Positions 25,624-35,003 are shown, counted from the stretch's first letter. The stretch is DNA of 64,000 nucleotides from Oceanicaulis sp. MMSF_3324 (GCF_030733545.1 NZ_JASHIU010000001.1:372001-436000), one strand, 5' to 3'. Notes: generated by a model not told the origin, from the letters alone. A program made the numbers and translations.

Positions 25624-27144
25624 TCAGCGCTCGGTCTGGTCCGCGTCACCGGCCGCCGGCTCATGACGAATGGTCAGGCCCAGCGTTTCGGCGTCTGGCG
25701 CCGGATAGTCGGCGAAGGCCGCCGCAGAGACAGGGCTTTCAGGGTCCATCTCGATCGTCAGAACTCCGCCTGAATTGATGAAGCCGTCCACGGCGCTGGC
25801 CGCCTGTTGCAACAGGCCGGCCGGCATCTGGGCGCCGGCGAAAGCCAGCCCCATGCGCGCCATGGCGCCCAGCTGGACCCGCGCCTGGGCTTCACTGACG
25901 CCTGATTGTTGCGCCATCTGCCGGGTGATCCGCTGCATCAGGGACTGGTCGGTCAGCTGCAGGCTGAAGTGGTGGATCAGCATGGGCTCCAGCACGTGGG
26001 CCGCATCGTCCTTGCTCTCATCGGCCAGCGCTGCAGAGGCGGCCAGACCGGTCATTTCCTGTTCGAAGGTCAGGGTCAGCCCGTCCTCGATGCGCAGATA
26101 GCTGTCCCCTTCAGTCCAGGCGCGGTCTTCAGCCGGGTCATACCGGGTTTCCCCGGCCGCGCTCAGCACGATGTCCTCATAGCCTAAAAGCGCGAAGCTC
26201 TCGCGAATGCGGGGGCTTTGAGGATGCGAGGCGGCGGGAGAAACGCGCATTTCGGGCAAGGCCAGCCGGGAGCTGATAATGCCGGACGACGCTTCGTCCA
26301 CGCGCGCGCTCATTTCCGGCAGGGTGATGAAGACGCCGCCCGCTTCCAGTTCAAGACCGCGCAGATCAATCAATTCATAGGGTGCGGTCTCGGGTGACAT
26401 CATGGCGGCGCCAAAGGGCGAGCCGCCTTCAAGACCATCCAGCTTGAGCTCGGTCGCCTGCAGATAGGCGACGCTCATCGCCATGGGCTGGCCCTGCTCG
26501 TCCACGCCTTCCATGGCGTAATTGGCGAATTCGATCGAGCCGAGGCGTTCATCCTGAACAAAATCGAACAGGCGGATATTGTCTGCGCTCAGCGTGACCG
26601 CCAGATCGGGCGCATCGTCGAGCTGCATGACAGGCGCGACCAGATCGAGTTCTGAAAACCCGTATGCGTCTTCCAGAGAGGCCAGTTCATCCAGATCGGC
26701 TTCGCCTCGCATCACGCCGGCCACAGCCCGGGCGAGTTCGGGGCTGGGGTCCGACAGGCTCAGTGTGGCGGCGTGCAAGGCGCCTTCGGGCGCTTCGATC
26801 GCCAGCGTTTCAAGGTCGAGACCCAGGAAATAGGGCTGTCCGTCCACCATTTGCGGACCGGTTAGCACCAGCTCATCAGCGCGCAGACGACCATTGTCGA
26901 GCGTCATCGAGAAATCGGTGAAGACATAGGCGCCGCGCTCGAAACGCCGACTCTCCCAGCTGGAACGACCGGGCGTTTCAAGGCCGAAGGCGGACAGCGC
27001 CGTCTGGGCCGTCGCCTCTGTCACATTGCGCTGGTACTGGCTGTCGCCTTGCGCGGTGTCGCCGACATCCGGACCGCAGGCAGACAATCCCAGTCCCAGG
27101 GTGAGCGCGAGGGCTAGTGATACGCGTCGGGTCAGAGCAGCCAT
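25624..27144 (-). CDS. large predicted lipoprotein of unknown function
   Basis: 506 residues. A signal peptide with lipobox GLSAC puts Cys at residue 23. The mature protein is acidic and built of repeated strand-rich segments describing layered statements such as LRADELVLTGPQMVDGQP and LAVTLSADNIRLFDF. It ends with a helical part (about 385-460, Ala/Gln/Met-rich) and EMDPESPVSAAAFADYP. The overall look resembles AsmA/DUF945-like periplasmic proteins, but no motif decides it. Single gene, convergent with phaZ (3 bases apart) and downstream of the PBP gene on the same strand. Confidence 0.65.
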   Translation of the reverse strand: MAALTRRVSLALALTLGLGLSACGPDVGDTAQGDSQYQRNVTEATAQTALSAFGLETPGRSSWESRRFERGAYVFTDFSMTLDNGRLRADELVLTGPQMVDGQPYFLGLDLETLAIEAPEGALHAATLSLSDPSPELARAVAGVMRGEADLDELASLEDAYGFSELDLVAPVMQLDDAPDLAVTLSADNIRLFDFVQDERLGSIEFANYAMEGVDEQGQPMAMSVAYLQATELKLDGLEGGSPFGAAMMSPETAPYELIDLRGLELEAGGVFITLPEMSARVDEASSGIISSRLALPEMRVSPAASHPQSPRIRESFALLGYEDIVLSAAGETRYDPAEDRAWTEGDSYLRIEDGLTLTFEQEMTGLAASAALADESKDDAAHVLEPMLIHHFSLQLTDQSLMQRITRQMAQQSGVSEAQARVQLGAMARMGLAFAGAQMPAGLLQQAASAVDGFINSGGVLTIEMDPESPVSAAAFADYPAPDAETLGLTIRHEPAAGDADQTER

Positions 27145-27238
27145 GATCAGTCCTTGTGGCGAGCAGAGTTTGGGCCAGCCTATCGCAAGGCGCGGCGCAA
27201 ACCCAGATAACTCGGCGACAGACTGTCAGGTTCCCGTC

Positions 27239-29224
27239 TTATTGCGCGCCGCCGATCCGGCCCAGCAGATCCGCGATGGGATCGCTGTCTTCGGGGTCGG
27301 CGTCCGGATCCTCTTCCGGCGCGGGGGAGGGACCATCCGCGTCAGATCGCATTTCATCGACGGGCCCGCTCAACAACGATGCGATGGGGTCATCCTCCCG
27401 CGGGGCATCGGCCAAGAGAGCGTCCAGACCGCGGGGCGGGATGGGCGCGCCGCTCATGAAGCTCGCGAAGACACGGGCCGGGCCTGCGCCGCCGACGGCG
27501 TTGTCGGTGGCGGTGTAATCATCATTGCCCATCCAGACCACGGCGGTCAGACCGTCCATCCAGCCTGCGAACCAGGCGTCGCGATTGTCGTTGGTCGTGC
27601 CGGTCTTGCCGCGCACCAGTCGGCCCTCGACCCGGGCGCCCCGCGCGGTGCCATAGCTCACGGCGGCGTCAAAGAGCTGGTCCATCTGGCGCAAGACGCG
27701 ATCCGCAAGCACCCGTTCGCCCAGCGTGGGTTCATGCTCGAACAGCATGTCGCCTTCCGCCGTGCGAACCGACAGGATAGCGTAGGCGTCGGCCCGACGC
27801 CCGCCATTCATGAACGGCAGATAGGCCTGGCCCAGCTCGAGCGGCGTGACTTCGTACGCCCCGAGCGACAAGGCGTGGGTGTTCTGCAGCGGGCTGTGTA
27901 TCCCCAGGCGCTGAGCGGTGCGCAGGACCCAGCCCCGACCCGTGGCTTCGGCCACCTGAACCGCGATGGCGTTGGACGAGCGGGCGAAGGCGCGCTCAAG
28001 GGTCATGTCCCCTTCATAGCGGTCGCCATAGTTTTGCGGCGCCCAGTCTCCGTAGGCGATAGGCGCGTCCGTGAAGACGTCATCCGGGCCTAGCCCGCCT
28101 TCAAAGGCGGCGGCGTAGACAAAGGGCTTGAAGGCCGAACCGGGCTGGCGCCGGGCGTTCACGGCGCGATTGAACGGCGCCTGGGCGTAGTCATGCCCCC
28201 CGACCATGGCTCTTACGCCGCCCTGGCTGTCGAGCGCGATCAGCGCGCCTTCGGTGGCGCCGCGTGACCAGTCCGGGGTTTCAAGCCCCAGGGTCAGCGC
28301 CGCTTCGGCGGCGCGCTGGGCGTCCACATCCAGCGTGGTCCGTACGATCAGATCGCCTTCATGTCCGGGCGCCAGCTCGCGCACCTGGGTCATCACCCAG
28401 TCTGCGAACCAGCCTGCACCGGGGCTGGAGCTGCCGCGCGACACCCGGATCGGGGTGGAGGCGGCTTCAATACGCTCGGCCTGGCTGATCCGTCCGGTGG
28501 CGTACATCAGATCAAGCACCACCGTGGCGCGGACCGAGGCGCGGCGCGCATCATTGGTGGGCGCATAGCGGGACGGCGCCTTGAGCAGGCCGGCCAGCAG
28601 CGCGGCCTCGCCAATGCTCAACTCATCCGCCGGTCTTGAAAAATACCGTCGCGACGCGGCTTCCGCGCCCCAGGCTCCGGCGCCGAAATAGACCCGGTTG
28701 AGATAGAGCGCGAGGATTTCATCCTTGGTGAAGCGGTTTTCCAGCCACAGCGCGAGCAGGACTTCCTGCGCCTTTCGTTTGTAGGTGCGTTCGGGGCTGA
28801 GAAAGAGGTTCTTGGCCAATTGCTGGGTGATGGTGGAGCCGCCCTGCACCACCCGCCCGGCGCGGATATTGGAAATGAGGGCGCGGGTCGTGCCGATCAG
28901 GTCGATCCCGAAATGGCTGTAAAAGCGGCGGTCTTCCACTGCGATCACCGCATCAGCCAGCGTCTGGGGCAGGGCGTCGGCCGTGATGACCGCACTGGTG
29001 GACTGGCCGCGCCGGGCAATGGTGCGGCCTTCCCGGTCCAGGAGGACCACTTCACCGGTGCGGGGCGCCGGCTCGATCGCGCTGAGATCGGGCAAGGTGC
29101 GCGCCAGATGCACCACCACGCCCACGCCCAGAAGCCCGCCCGCGATCACGGTGATCATCATCAGGCGCAGCCAGACCGGCAGACCGCCGGATTTGCGTCG
29201 GGTTTTGCGCGAAGAACGGGTCAT
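27239..29224 (-). CDS. class A penicillin-binding protein (bifunctional PBP1 family)
   Basis: 661 residues. An N-terminal basic stretch and membrane anchor (20-40) precede a glycosyltransferase domain with [10 protein letters not shown] (catalytic Glu97) and [14 protein letters not shown]. The transpeptidase domain has SxxK at Ser363 (PGSAFKP), SSN at 416-418 and KTG at 540-542. It polymerises and crosslinks peptidoglycan in the periplasm. After about residue 600 comes a disordered acidic Pro-rich tail with two DPIAxLL motifs (612-618 and 648-654). In family terms it is PBP1A-like but shorter, lacking the large extra domain of E. coli PBP1A. Confidence 0.93.
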   Translation of the reverse strand: MTRSSRKTRRKSGGLPVWLRLMMITVIAGGLLGVGVVVHLARTLPDLSAIEPAPRTGEVVLLDREGRTIARRGQSTSAVITADALPQTLADAVIAVEDRRFYSHFGIDLIGTTRALISNIRAGRVVQGGSTITQQLAKNLFLSPERTYKRKAQEVLLALWLENRFTKDEILALYLNRVYFGAGAWGAEAASRRYFSRPADELSIGEAALLAGLLKAPSRYAPTNDARRASVRATVVLDLMYATGRISQAERIEAASTPIRVSRGSSSPGAGWFADWVMTQVRELAPGHEGDLIVRTTLDVDAQRAAEAALTLGLETPDWSRGATEGALIALDSQGGVRAMVGGHDYAQAPFNRAVNARRQPGSAFKPFVYAAAFEGGLGPDDVFTDAPIAYGDWAPQNYGDRYEGDMTLERAFARSSNAIAVQVAEATGRGWVLRTAQRLGIHSPLQNTHALSLGAYEVTPLELGQAYLPFMNGGRRADAYAILSVRTAEGDMLFEHEPTLGERVLADRVLRQMDQLFDAAVSYGTARGARVEGRLVRGKTGTTNDNRDAWFAGWMDGLTAVVWMGNDDYTATDNAVGGAGPARVFASFMSGAPIPPRGLDALLADAPREDDPIASLLSGPVDEMRSDADGPSPAPEEDPDADPEDSDPIADLLGRIGGAQ

Positions 29225-29361
29225 GAAGCGTCCGGAACTTGAAGACCTGTCCTTGATGCAGCCGCCGGCGTTAAGGGCGCGTGAACTATAAATGCGCGCC
29301 GGTGCGCTTGCGCTGGCCTGACAAGCAGGAGATGGTGGCCCTGCCGTAAAGGGGAGCCGTC

Positions 29362-29571
29362 ATGACCATTCGTCGATTTATCCGCGCCGCTGCGCCGTTC
29401 GCCATTGTGCTGGCTGTCACTGGCTGCGCCATGTTCCCCGAAGGCGATTCCACTTGCACCGGCCAGGGCCCGAATTCGGCGAGCTGGCCCTATTGCGCGC
29501 CGTCCGAGCCGGGCGGTCCCGGACCTGTGGACGATCCCATTGACCCGACCGGGCGCAGCGTGCGCGGCTGA
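29362..29571 (+). CDS. small lipoprotein
   Basis: 69 residues. The signal peptide IRAAAPFAIVLAVTGC ends in a lipobox with Cys22. The mature part of under 50 residues is Pro/Gly/Asp-rich (PSEPGGPGPVDDPIDPTG) with two further cysteines, so it is probably a short outer- or inner-membrane-anchored tether. AAGGGGA at good spacing supports translation. It is divergent from the PBP gene. Function unknown. Confidence 0.65.
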   Translation: MTIRRFIRAAAPFAIVLAVTGCAMFPEGDSTCTGQGPNSASWPYCAPSEPGGPGPVDDPIDPTGRSVRG

Positions 29572-29672
29572 CCGGACACACCGTCCGGCGTCGTCACGAA
29601 AACATCACGCCGCTTCGGCGCGAGCCTTAGTAAAGTCAGCCCCCTGTGTTTCGCACGGTATGGGGGATGACC

Positions 29673-30698
29673 ATGAACCGTTTCGCCGCGCTCCTGCTGA
29701 TCACGCCGGTCCTGGCCAGCGCCTGTTCTCCGTCCAATGCGCCGCAAGCGGGCGAGACGAATGAGGCGTCAGCGCCGCAATGGCGCACGCTGGATGGGGC
29801 GCCGCCGCTTGTGATCGCCCATCGCGGCGCGTCCGGTTTGCGCCCCGAGCACAGCCAGGCCGCCTACCAGCTGGCGCTGGATCTGGGCGCGGATGTTATC
29901 GAACCCGATCTCGTCATGTCCTCAGATGGCGTCCTGATCGTGCGGCACGACCCGTATCTGTCGTCGTCCACCGATATCGCGACGCGGCCCGAGTTTGCTG
30001 ACCGTCGTGCAGAAATGATGGGACAGGAGGACTGGTGGACCCCCAGCTTCACCGCCGCCGAGCTGACCACGCTGACCGCCAGCCAGACCATGGAAGACCG
30101 CGACCAGTCCTATAATGGACAATTTCCGGTCCTGACCTTCGATCAGTTTCTCGATTTCGTCGCGGCCGAGGAAGAGCGCTGCGCTTGCGAGATCGCCATC
30201 GAGCCGGAAGTGAAGGCTCCGGCTGCGTTTGCCGCCCTGGGCCTTGATCCGCTGCCCGCATTGATTGCGTCGCTGGACGCTCATGATCTCAACCGTGCGG
30301 AGGCGCCGGTGGTGATCCAGTCCTTTGATGCAGACTTTCTCGAGCGCCTGAATGCCCAAACAGATGTCCCGCTCGCCATGCTCTATGCCGGGCCGGATGC
30401 CGAGGGCGCGAATGCGGGCGGGCGCAGCCTTGAAGAGATTGCGCAATTCGCCGATGGCATCGGCGCCTACAAGGCGCTGCTCTTCACAGAGGGCGGAGAG
30501 AGCACGGGCTTTGTGCAAGACGCCCATGATCTGGGCCTAGAGGTGCATGTCTGGACTGTGCGCGATGATCGCGCGCCGGTCGTGGGCGAGACGGTCCAGG
30601 AGGAGCTGCGCGCGCTCTATGACGAGGGCGTGGACGGGGTTTTCACCGATTTTCCCGGCACCGCCGTCGCCGTCCGCGATCAGATGGCCAGCGAATAG
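29673..30698 (+). CDS. glycerophosphodiester phosphodiesterase, lipoprotein
   Basis: 341 residues from the ATG at 29673, which GGGGGA precedes by 5 bases. The lipobox LASAC puts the lipid Cys at residue 18. The GDPD TIM-barrel signature is clear: IAHRGASGLRPEHS (His50, Arg51), VIEPDLVMSSDG (Glu77, Asp79) and LIVRHDP (His92). A long insert of about 60 residues follows, as in periplasmic GlpQ. It would cleave deacylated phospholipid head groups to glycerol-3-phosphate and an alcohol. Confidence 0.9.
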   Translation: MNRFAALLLITPVLASACSPSNAPQAGETNEASAPQWRTLDGAPPLVIAHRGASGLRPEHSQAAYQLALDLGADVIEPDLVMSSDGVLIVRHDPYLSSSTDIATRPEFADRRAEMMGQEDWWTPSFTAAELTTLTASQTMEDRDQSYNGQFPVLTFDQFLDFVAAEEERCACEIAIEPEVKAPAAFAALGLDPLPALIASLDAHDLNRAEAPVVIQSFDADFLERLNAQTDVPLAMLYAGPDAEGANAGGRSLEEIAQFADGIGAYKALLFTEGGESTGFVQDAHDLGLEVHVWTVRDDRAPVVGETVQEELRALYDEGVDGVFTDFPGTAVAVRDQMASE

Positions 30699-30904
30699 CG
30701 GGATCTGAAACGGGTCGGGGTTCCGCGCTCCGGGCCATCAGGGCCGCAAGGCCAAAGGCCGCCCGCAGCGCAGCGAGGATCAGGATAACCGAGCCCAACG
30801 GGCTCGCAAGCGCGACCGCGCGTCCGCAGCGTCAGCGAAGATCGCCCGAGCGGAGGCGAGGGAGAACAGAAAATCTCCCGCAGGGCTTAGCTAAAACACC
30901 ATAA
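30699..30904. repeat. non-coding stretch with internal short repeats
   Basis: About 200 bases with no plausible gene. CCGCAGCGCAGCGAGGATC (30763-30781) recurs as CCGCAGCGTCAGCGAAGATC (30824-30843). Between them is a 7-bp inverted repeat CGAGCCC-AAC-GGGCTCG (30790-30806). Sequences of this patchwork type are common dispersed intergenic repeats in marine Alphaproteobacteria. Confidence 0.5.
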
Positions 30905-30945
30905 CAAAAAGCGCCCGCCGGAAAGCTCCGGCGGGCGTTATCTTG
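30905..30945 (-). terminator. rho-independent terminator of the trmD-rplS unit
   Basis: Stem GCCCGCCGG - AAAGCT - CCGGCGGGC flanked on the left by AAAAAG, giving a T run when read on the minus strand, 25 bases after the rplS stop. Confidence 0.9.
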
Positions 30946-30969
30946 TCACCCGTAGAAGGGAAGAAGGGC

Positions 30970-31368
30970 TTAGCCTTCTTTCTTCTTGCCGCGCGGCTCG
31001 ATGCCGCGACCGGTGGTGCGCTCGGCGATACGCGCGGACTTACCGCGACGATCACGCAGATAGTACAGCTTGGCGCGGCGCACTTTACCCTTGCGCTTGA
31101 CCTCGATGGACTCGATCAGCGGGCTGTGGACCGGCCAGACGCGCTCGACGCCTTCGCCGAAGCTGATCTTGCGCACGGTGAAATTCTCGTTCAGGCCGCC
31201 GCCGGAGCGGGCGATGCACACGCCGTCAAAGCGCTGAACACGCTGGCGGTCGCCTTCACGGATCCACACGTTCACAGAGAGCGTGTCGCCCGGGGAGAAT
31301 TCCGGAATTTTCTTGTCGCCGAGCACGCGGGCGGCTTCTTCCTGCTCGAGCTGTTGGATCAGGTTCAT
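30970..31368 (-). CDS. rplS: 50S ribosomal protein L19
   Basis: 132 residues. It opens [18 protein letters not shown] and contains [58 protein letters not shown], which is diagnostic of L19 at the subunit interface. It ends with a short basic tail. The start overlaps the trmD stop by 4 bases, so the two are translationally coupled. This is the last gene of the leftward ribosomal/tRNA-modification cluster. Confidence 0.97.
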   Translation of the reverse strand: MNLIQQLEQEEAARVLGDKKIPEFSPGDTLSVNVWIREGDRQRVQRFDGVCIARSGGGLNENFTVRKISFGEGVERVWPVHSPLIESIEVKRKGKVRRAKLYYLRDRRGKSARIAERTTGRGIEPRGKKKEG

Positions 31369-32069
31369 GGCTCTTCTCCTTGACGCCGCTGATATCTCGT
31401 CCAGAGATCGGGTCGGCGCAGTCGCGTTATTTGTTCGGCCTGTTCCTTACGCCACCGGGCGATCCGGCCATGATCGCCTGACAGCAAAACGTCCGGGATT
31501 TCGTGCCCGTCCCACTCACGCGGTCGCGTATAGTGGGGATATTCGAGCAGATCACCCTCAAAACTCTCGTCCTCGGTGCTCTCGAGCTTGCCAAGCACGC
31601 CGGGGATCAGCCGCACACAGGCCTCGATGAGGACCATGGCGGGGGCTTCCCCCCCGGCGAGCACGGCGTCGCCGACACTCACCTCGTCCATGCCGCGCGC
31701 TTCGATGACCCGTTGGTCGAGACCTTCGAAGCGGCCGCAAAAGACAATAACGCCCGGACCGGCCGCCCACTCCCGGACCATGGTCTGGGAGAGCGGCTTG
31801 CCACGGGGCGTCAGATAGATCAACGGCCGTCCATCCCTTGGAAGACTGTCGATCGCCGCTGCCGCTACATCGGGGCGCAGCACCATTCCTGGGCCGCCGC
31901 CAGCCGGCGTGTCGTCAACGGAGGCGTGCTTATGACGGGAAAACGACCGGATGTCCACCGTTTCAAGCGCCCAGAGTCCGTTCTTTCTTGCAGTCTCCAG
32001 CAATGAGACCCCAAGCGGACCCGGAAACGCGTCCGGATAGAGGGTGAGCACAGAGGCGTTAAACGTCAT
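31365..32069 (-). CDS. trmD: tRNA (guanine-N1)-methyltransferase TrmD
   Basis: 234 residues. TrmD methylates G37 next to the anticodon using S-adenosylmethionine in a trefoil-knot fold. Visible signatures are [13 protein letters not shown], the [13 protein letters not shown] motif, [26 protein letters not shown] and [20 protein letters not shown] with PGVLG. All residues of the knot region are in place. It is the first gene after a 526-base non-coding gap and is coupled to rplS. Confidence 0.97.
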   Translation of the reverse strand: MTFNASVLTLYPDAFPGPLGVSLLETARKNGLWALETVDIRSFSRHKHASVDDTPAGGGPGMVLRPDVAAAAIDSLPRDGRPLIYLTPRGKPLSQTMVREWAAGPGVIVFCGRFEGLDQRVIEARGMDEVSVGDAVLAGGEAPAMVLIEACVRLIPGVLGKLESTEDESFEGDLLEYPHYTRPREWDGHEIPDVLLSGDHGRIARWRKEQAEQITRLRRPDLWTRYQRRQGEEP

Positions 32070-32595
32070 GGCGCGCGCTTATGGGGCGCCAAAGCCTGCG
32101 ACGCAAGGACAGATGGGAGTCCCCGCCGTCAAGGAGAGCGCCGGACTTATCCGCCCCCGGTGAAAGTCGCGCCATACTGCCTGTCGTTCCTCCCATGACG
32201 GGCGGCCGGCGCGTTCAGGCTGGGAGGGGCGGGATGTCCCGAGGACAGAGGCTGTAACGCTGTCTCTGGCCGAAAAGGCGGGCCCTCACCGGGCGGTCCA
32301 GGGCAGCGGTGTCTGATGAGACACTGACTGCACCGGCGGCGCGACAGCGCAGAAGTCTCCGGACGGTGAACCCGACAAGTCATCTCAAGCGCGGGAGCCG
32401 AGGCAGGCTTCCAGACGACACACCTTCAACACCAGACGCCCCGCTCTCGCGCGACCCGTCTTTTGTGCTCCCCCTGCGTTTGCGCGTGGGGCTGGTGGCG
32501 CATGGGTCCCCGGGTCAAGCCCGAGGACCGAGATGCAGAGTATAATCCTCTCGGCCTTCGGACTTGATCCGGAGGCCCATCCGGCTCCGATCTAC
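32070..32595. other. 526-base non-coding region upstream of trmD
   Basis: No convincing gene. It contains a 6-bp hairpin GTGTCT-GATG-AGACAC (32309-32324), a long GC-rich stretch, and the palindromic repeat described at 32502-32580. The trmD promoter must lie in its left part. Confidence 0.5.
32502..32580. repeat. dispersed palindromic repeat, copy 1
   Basis: Arms of about 30 bases, starting ATGGGTCCCCGGGTCAAG and ending CTTGATCCGGAGGCCCAT, pair imperfectly around a 15-base AT-richer centre. A closely related palindrome lies at 40581-40640. Confidence 0.6.
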
Positions 32596-33300
32596 CTATT
32601 CCAAATCCGTGCGCCGTGCGCTCATCACGCGCCACGTGCCGTCGCTGCGCGGGGTGAGATACCAGACGGTGCCTGTTATGCGCGGTCCATCGTCGGGATC
32701 AAGCTCAGGATAGACGCTGCGCGCGGCGATCAGGGCGTGATCGCCATCGGGGCTGAACACAGGCCGCGCCGGTTCGACCCGGACGGCGCTGTCTGAGCGC
32801 GGGGCGGAGGCTCTGATCAGGGCGGCGCCGTGCTGGTCGCTCAGCGTTTGCGCGCAGGGTGTGGCGATGCTGGCGTCATTGGCGTCAAAGAAGGCGGCCC
32901 ACAGGCTCTCTTCCGCGAAGATCCGGTCATCGCCCACCTGGGCATAGGCGGCTTCCCAGGCGCGGAACTCGCGCTCGGCTCTGCTCAATCCGGTTTGCCG
33001 CTGCAGGGGCGCATAATGGTCCCAATAGGCGCGGCGCAGGGCCTCGTCGGTCGCCGCCGCGCGCCAGACCGGCGCAAACCCCATATTCCGGGCATAGGTC
33101 CAGGCCTCTGCGCCCTGTTGGGGCCAGAGCCCGGTGCGCCTCGCCAGCTCGGCGTTGTCTCCGCTTTCATGGGCGGCATTGAGGATGGGGGTCAGCACCG
33201 CCATGGTTACCGCACACTCGCGCTCCACGACCCGGTCCGGCGCGCTGGCGCAGGCGGTGAGGAGGAGCAGAGGGAAGAGGATACTTACGGACCGTGCCAA
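32596..33300 (-). CDS. hypothetical lipoprotein with TTG start
   Basis: 234 residues from TTG at 33300. The TTG has GGAGG 7 bases upstream and gives a proper signal peptide (ARSVSILFPLLLLTACAS, lipobox LTAC). Longer readings from 33366 or 33333 would put 11 to 22 extra residues in front and lack a ribosome-binding site. The mature protein is helical in the middle (DEALRRAYWDHYAPLQRQTGLSRAEREFRAWEAAY) and ends with a beta-rich part (GTVWYLTPRSDGTWRVMSARR). It overlaps the upstream gene by 16 bases. Function unknown. Confidence 0.6.
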   Translation of the reverse strand: MARSVSILFPLLLLTACASAPDRVVERECAVTMAVLTPILNAAHESGDNAELARRTGLWPQQGAEAWTYARNMGFAPVWRAAATDEALRRAYWDHYAPLQRQTGLSRAEREFRAWEAAYAQVGDDRIFAEESLWAAFFDANDASIATPCAQTLSDQHGAALIRASAPRSDSAVRVEPARPVFSPDGDHALIAARSVYPELDPDDGPRITGTVWYLTPRSDGTWRVMSARRTDLE

Positions 33301-33953
33301 ATGCTTGCCTCCAGAATATCCACGATTGCCCATTGTCCTGCTGGGTTTTGCGCCAGCTTGATCCACCCTTCACTGCCATAGCTTCCGCCAATCTGCATTT
33401 GATGTGAGATGGTATGTTTTGAGTACGCGAGAATTGCGGTCTGACCTTCCTCAATATAGGCGGGTCGAGAGAGATCCAGATGCGTTACGGAAATATACTT
33501 GGCCTCAAAATGTGTCGGGTCAGGCCGAGCATGGATGCAGTCCCAAGGGGTGTTCCTGCTATTGGCGTGTGTGAATGCTTGCGACAGACTGGGGTCAAGC
33601 GGGGCCCACAGCTGCTCGAGATGCTCCAGATCATTGAGTATCATGGCTCGTGCGCGAGCTCTCCCAAACGCTATTGACGTATCAGCTAGCTCATCCAGTT
33701 CATCCAGAACGCTCATTAGTCTGTCCATGTCCACGTTCTCGGAGCTGACAGGACCGTCGACGAGTGGGTAATTCACCCAAGGTGTTTGATTGAGATCGAT
33801 GACAGGCGTGACGGTTTGTTGGGCCTCGCTATTTGGGCCTGAAATGACAGCTACGTACGGATCGTCTTGAAAGTGAGCCATAACGGCTTCAGCGATCTCG
33901 CAATCTGTCTCTGCGCCCAGAAAGCCTGCTGTTAAGATGGTCGGTAGCCACAT
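33285..33953 (-). CDS. hypothetical exported protein, atypical base composition
   Basis: 222 residues from the ATG at 33953 (AGAGGG just upstream). A short hydrophobic start MWLPTILTAGFLGAETD may be a signal peptide. The middle is helical and acidic (MDRLMSVLDELDELADTSI), and the end reads as a beta-rich unit (GSYGSEGWIKLAQNPAGQWAIVDI), a form seen in small secreted ligand-binding domains. The stretch 33370-33930 is visibly AT-richer than its neighbours. With its downstream partner it splits trmD from rimM. No family recognised. Confidence 0.55.
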   Translation of the reverse strand: MWLPTILTAGFLGAETDCEIAEAVMAHFQDDPYVAVISGPNSEAQQTVTPVIDLNQTPWVNYPLVDGPVSSENVDMDRLMSVLDELDELADTSIAFGRARARAMILNDLEHLEQLWAPLDPSLSQAFTHANSRNTPWDCIHARPDPTHFEAKYISVTHLDLSRPAYIEEGQTAILAYSKHTISHQMQIGGSYGSEGWIKLAQNPAGQWAIVDILEASIWHGP

Positions 33954-34012
33954 TTGCCCTCTCACGAAGGGAGGGTGCCCCGATCGTGCTCGCCTATCAA
34001 GGGAGCGGGCAG

Positions 34013-34543
34013 TTAGTCGCCATCCTTTTCATCACCCTCGATCACCTCGGGCGGATTGGCGACGAGCTTGCCCGCTTTCAGGTCCACATGAGGGGCGGCG
34101 TCCTTGGTGAAGGGCAGGAACCAGACCCCGTCCGGGCCGGAGATTTCCAGAAGATCACCCGCGCCGAAATCCTGCACCGACTTGATCTTGCCCAGCGTCT
34201 CGCCCTCAAGGTTCTCCACGTCGAGGCCGATGAGGTCGGAATAATAGAACTCGTCCTCGTCAAGCTCGGGCAGGGCGCTGTGGGGCACATGCAGGAGCGT
34301 GCCCTTCATGGCCTGCACCTGCTCGCGGGTGAGGCGTTCCTTCAACCGGACGATCACCGTGCCATTGGGGCCGGGTTTGGCCTGGGTCGGGGTCAGGATC
34401 ACATTGCCCGATTTATCGAGGAAGGGGCCATAGCTGCACACTTGGGCAGCGTCGCCGAAGGGCTTGAGCTTGGCGTCCCCGCGCACCCCGTGGGCGCCCG
34501 CGACAGCGGCGATGACGACAAGCTCTTCTTTGGGTGCGGGCAT
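34013..34543 (-). CDS. rimM: ribosome maturation factor RimM
   Basis: 176 residues from the ATG at 34543 (MPAPKEELVVIAAVAGAHG), after AAGGAT. The N-terminal RimM barrel has GAHGVRGDAKLKPFGD and LTREQVQAMKGTLLHVPHSALP. The PRC-barrel half has DLIGLDVENLEGETLGKIKSV and FLPFTKDAAPHVDL. RimM binds S19 and helps mature the 3' domain of 16S rRNA. In most genomes it lies between rpsP and trmD; here other genes intervene on both sides. Confidence 0.95.
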   Translation of the reverse strand: MPAPKEELVVIAAVAGAHGVRGDAKLKPFGDAAQVCSYGPFLDKSGNVILTPTQAKPGPNGTVIVRLKERLTREQVQAMKGTLLHVPHSALPELDEDEFYYSDLIGLDVENLEGETLGKIKSVQDFGAGDLLEISGPDGVWFLPFTKDAAPHVDLKAGKLVANPPEVIEGDEKDGD

Positions 34544-34613
34544 GGCGGGATCCTTTTCTGCGCTCTCTGTGCCCAAAGATGCGCGCCGGCTCAAGATGGG
34601 CGCTGCGCGTGCT

Positions 34614-34740
34614 TCCCCTCTCCCCCTTGAATAAGGGGGAGAGGCCGGGTGAGGGGGTGCGCTTCAATGTCTTCCATCTCTAAAGACTGAAACGCCGCTT
34701 ACCCCTCACCTAACCTCTCCCCTCAAAAAGGGGAGAGGGA
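34614..34740. repeat. CT/AG-rich inverted repeats between rimM and its upstream neighbour
   Basis: Two hairpins, CCTCTCCCCCTT-gaat-AAGGGGGAGAGG and CCTCTCCCCTC-aaaa-AGGGGAGAGG, face each other across GGGTGAGGGG / CCCCTCACC. A related hairpin stands at 40702-40731. These are a dispersed intergenic repeat type. Confidence 0.6.
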
Positions 34741-34751
34741 TGGATCGCCTC

Positions 34752-35003
34752 CTAGGGCATGCCGCCCTGAAAGGCTTCGGTCTCGCCCGAATTGACTTCA
34801 TAGAGCGCCACGGCTCCACCGCAGCCGGGCTGGGCGCATTTCAAGGCGGTTTCCACCTCATCGAGATGGGCATGCGCCAGCGCGCGGCGGGCCAGCAATT
34901 CCTGCACGGTGTAATAGCGCGCCGCGCTGCAGGACTTGCAGAAGGCCTCCAGCCGGCTGTGCGGGGGCAGGTCGTCAAGGCGGAGTTCGGTTTTCCAGGT
35001 CAT
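34752..35003 (-). CDS. small zinc-ribbon-like protein in the SOS operon
   Basis: 83 residues from the ATG at 35003 (a GTG one codon upstream is also possible), with GAGGA upstream. Cys22-x-x-Cys25 and Cys56-x4-Cys61 look like a four-cysteine zinc site, in FCKSCSAARYYTVQELL and LKCAQPGCGGAVALYEV. The start lies on the stop of the Y-family polymerase gene, so translation is coupled and expression should follow its SOS box. I know of no defined function; a polymerase accessory or DNA-binding role is inference. Confidence 0.65.
   Translation of the reverse strand: MTWKTELRLDDLPPHSRLEAFCKSCSAARYYTVQELLARRALAHAHLDEVETALKCAQPGCGGAVALYEVNSGETEAFQGGMP

Noticed and set aside
32309-32345. Hammerhead ribozyme (CTGATGA core in a small hairpin)
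   Set aside because: The core heptamer is present, but there is no GAAA after a stem II and no matching stem III with a cleavage triplet, so it is a chance hit within a hairpin.
32147-32383. Small minus-strand gene in the trmD upstream gap
   Set aside because: Pro/Arg-rich translation with no ribosome-binding site or similarity.
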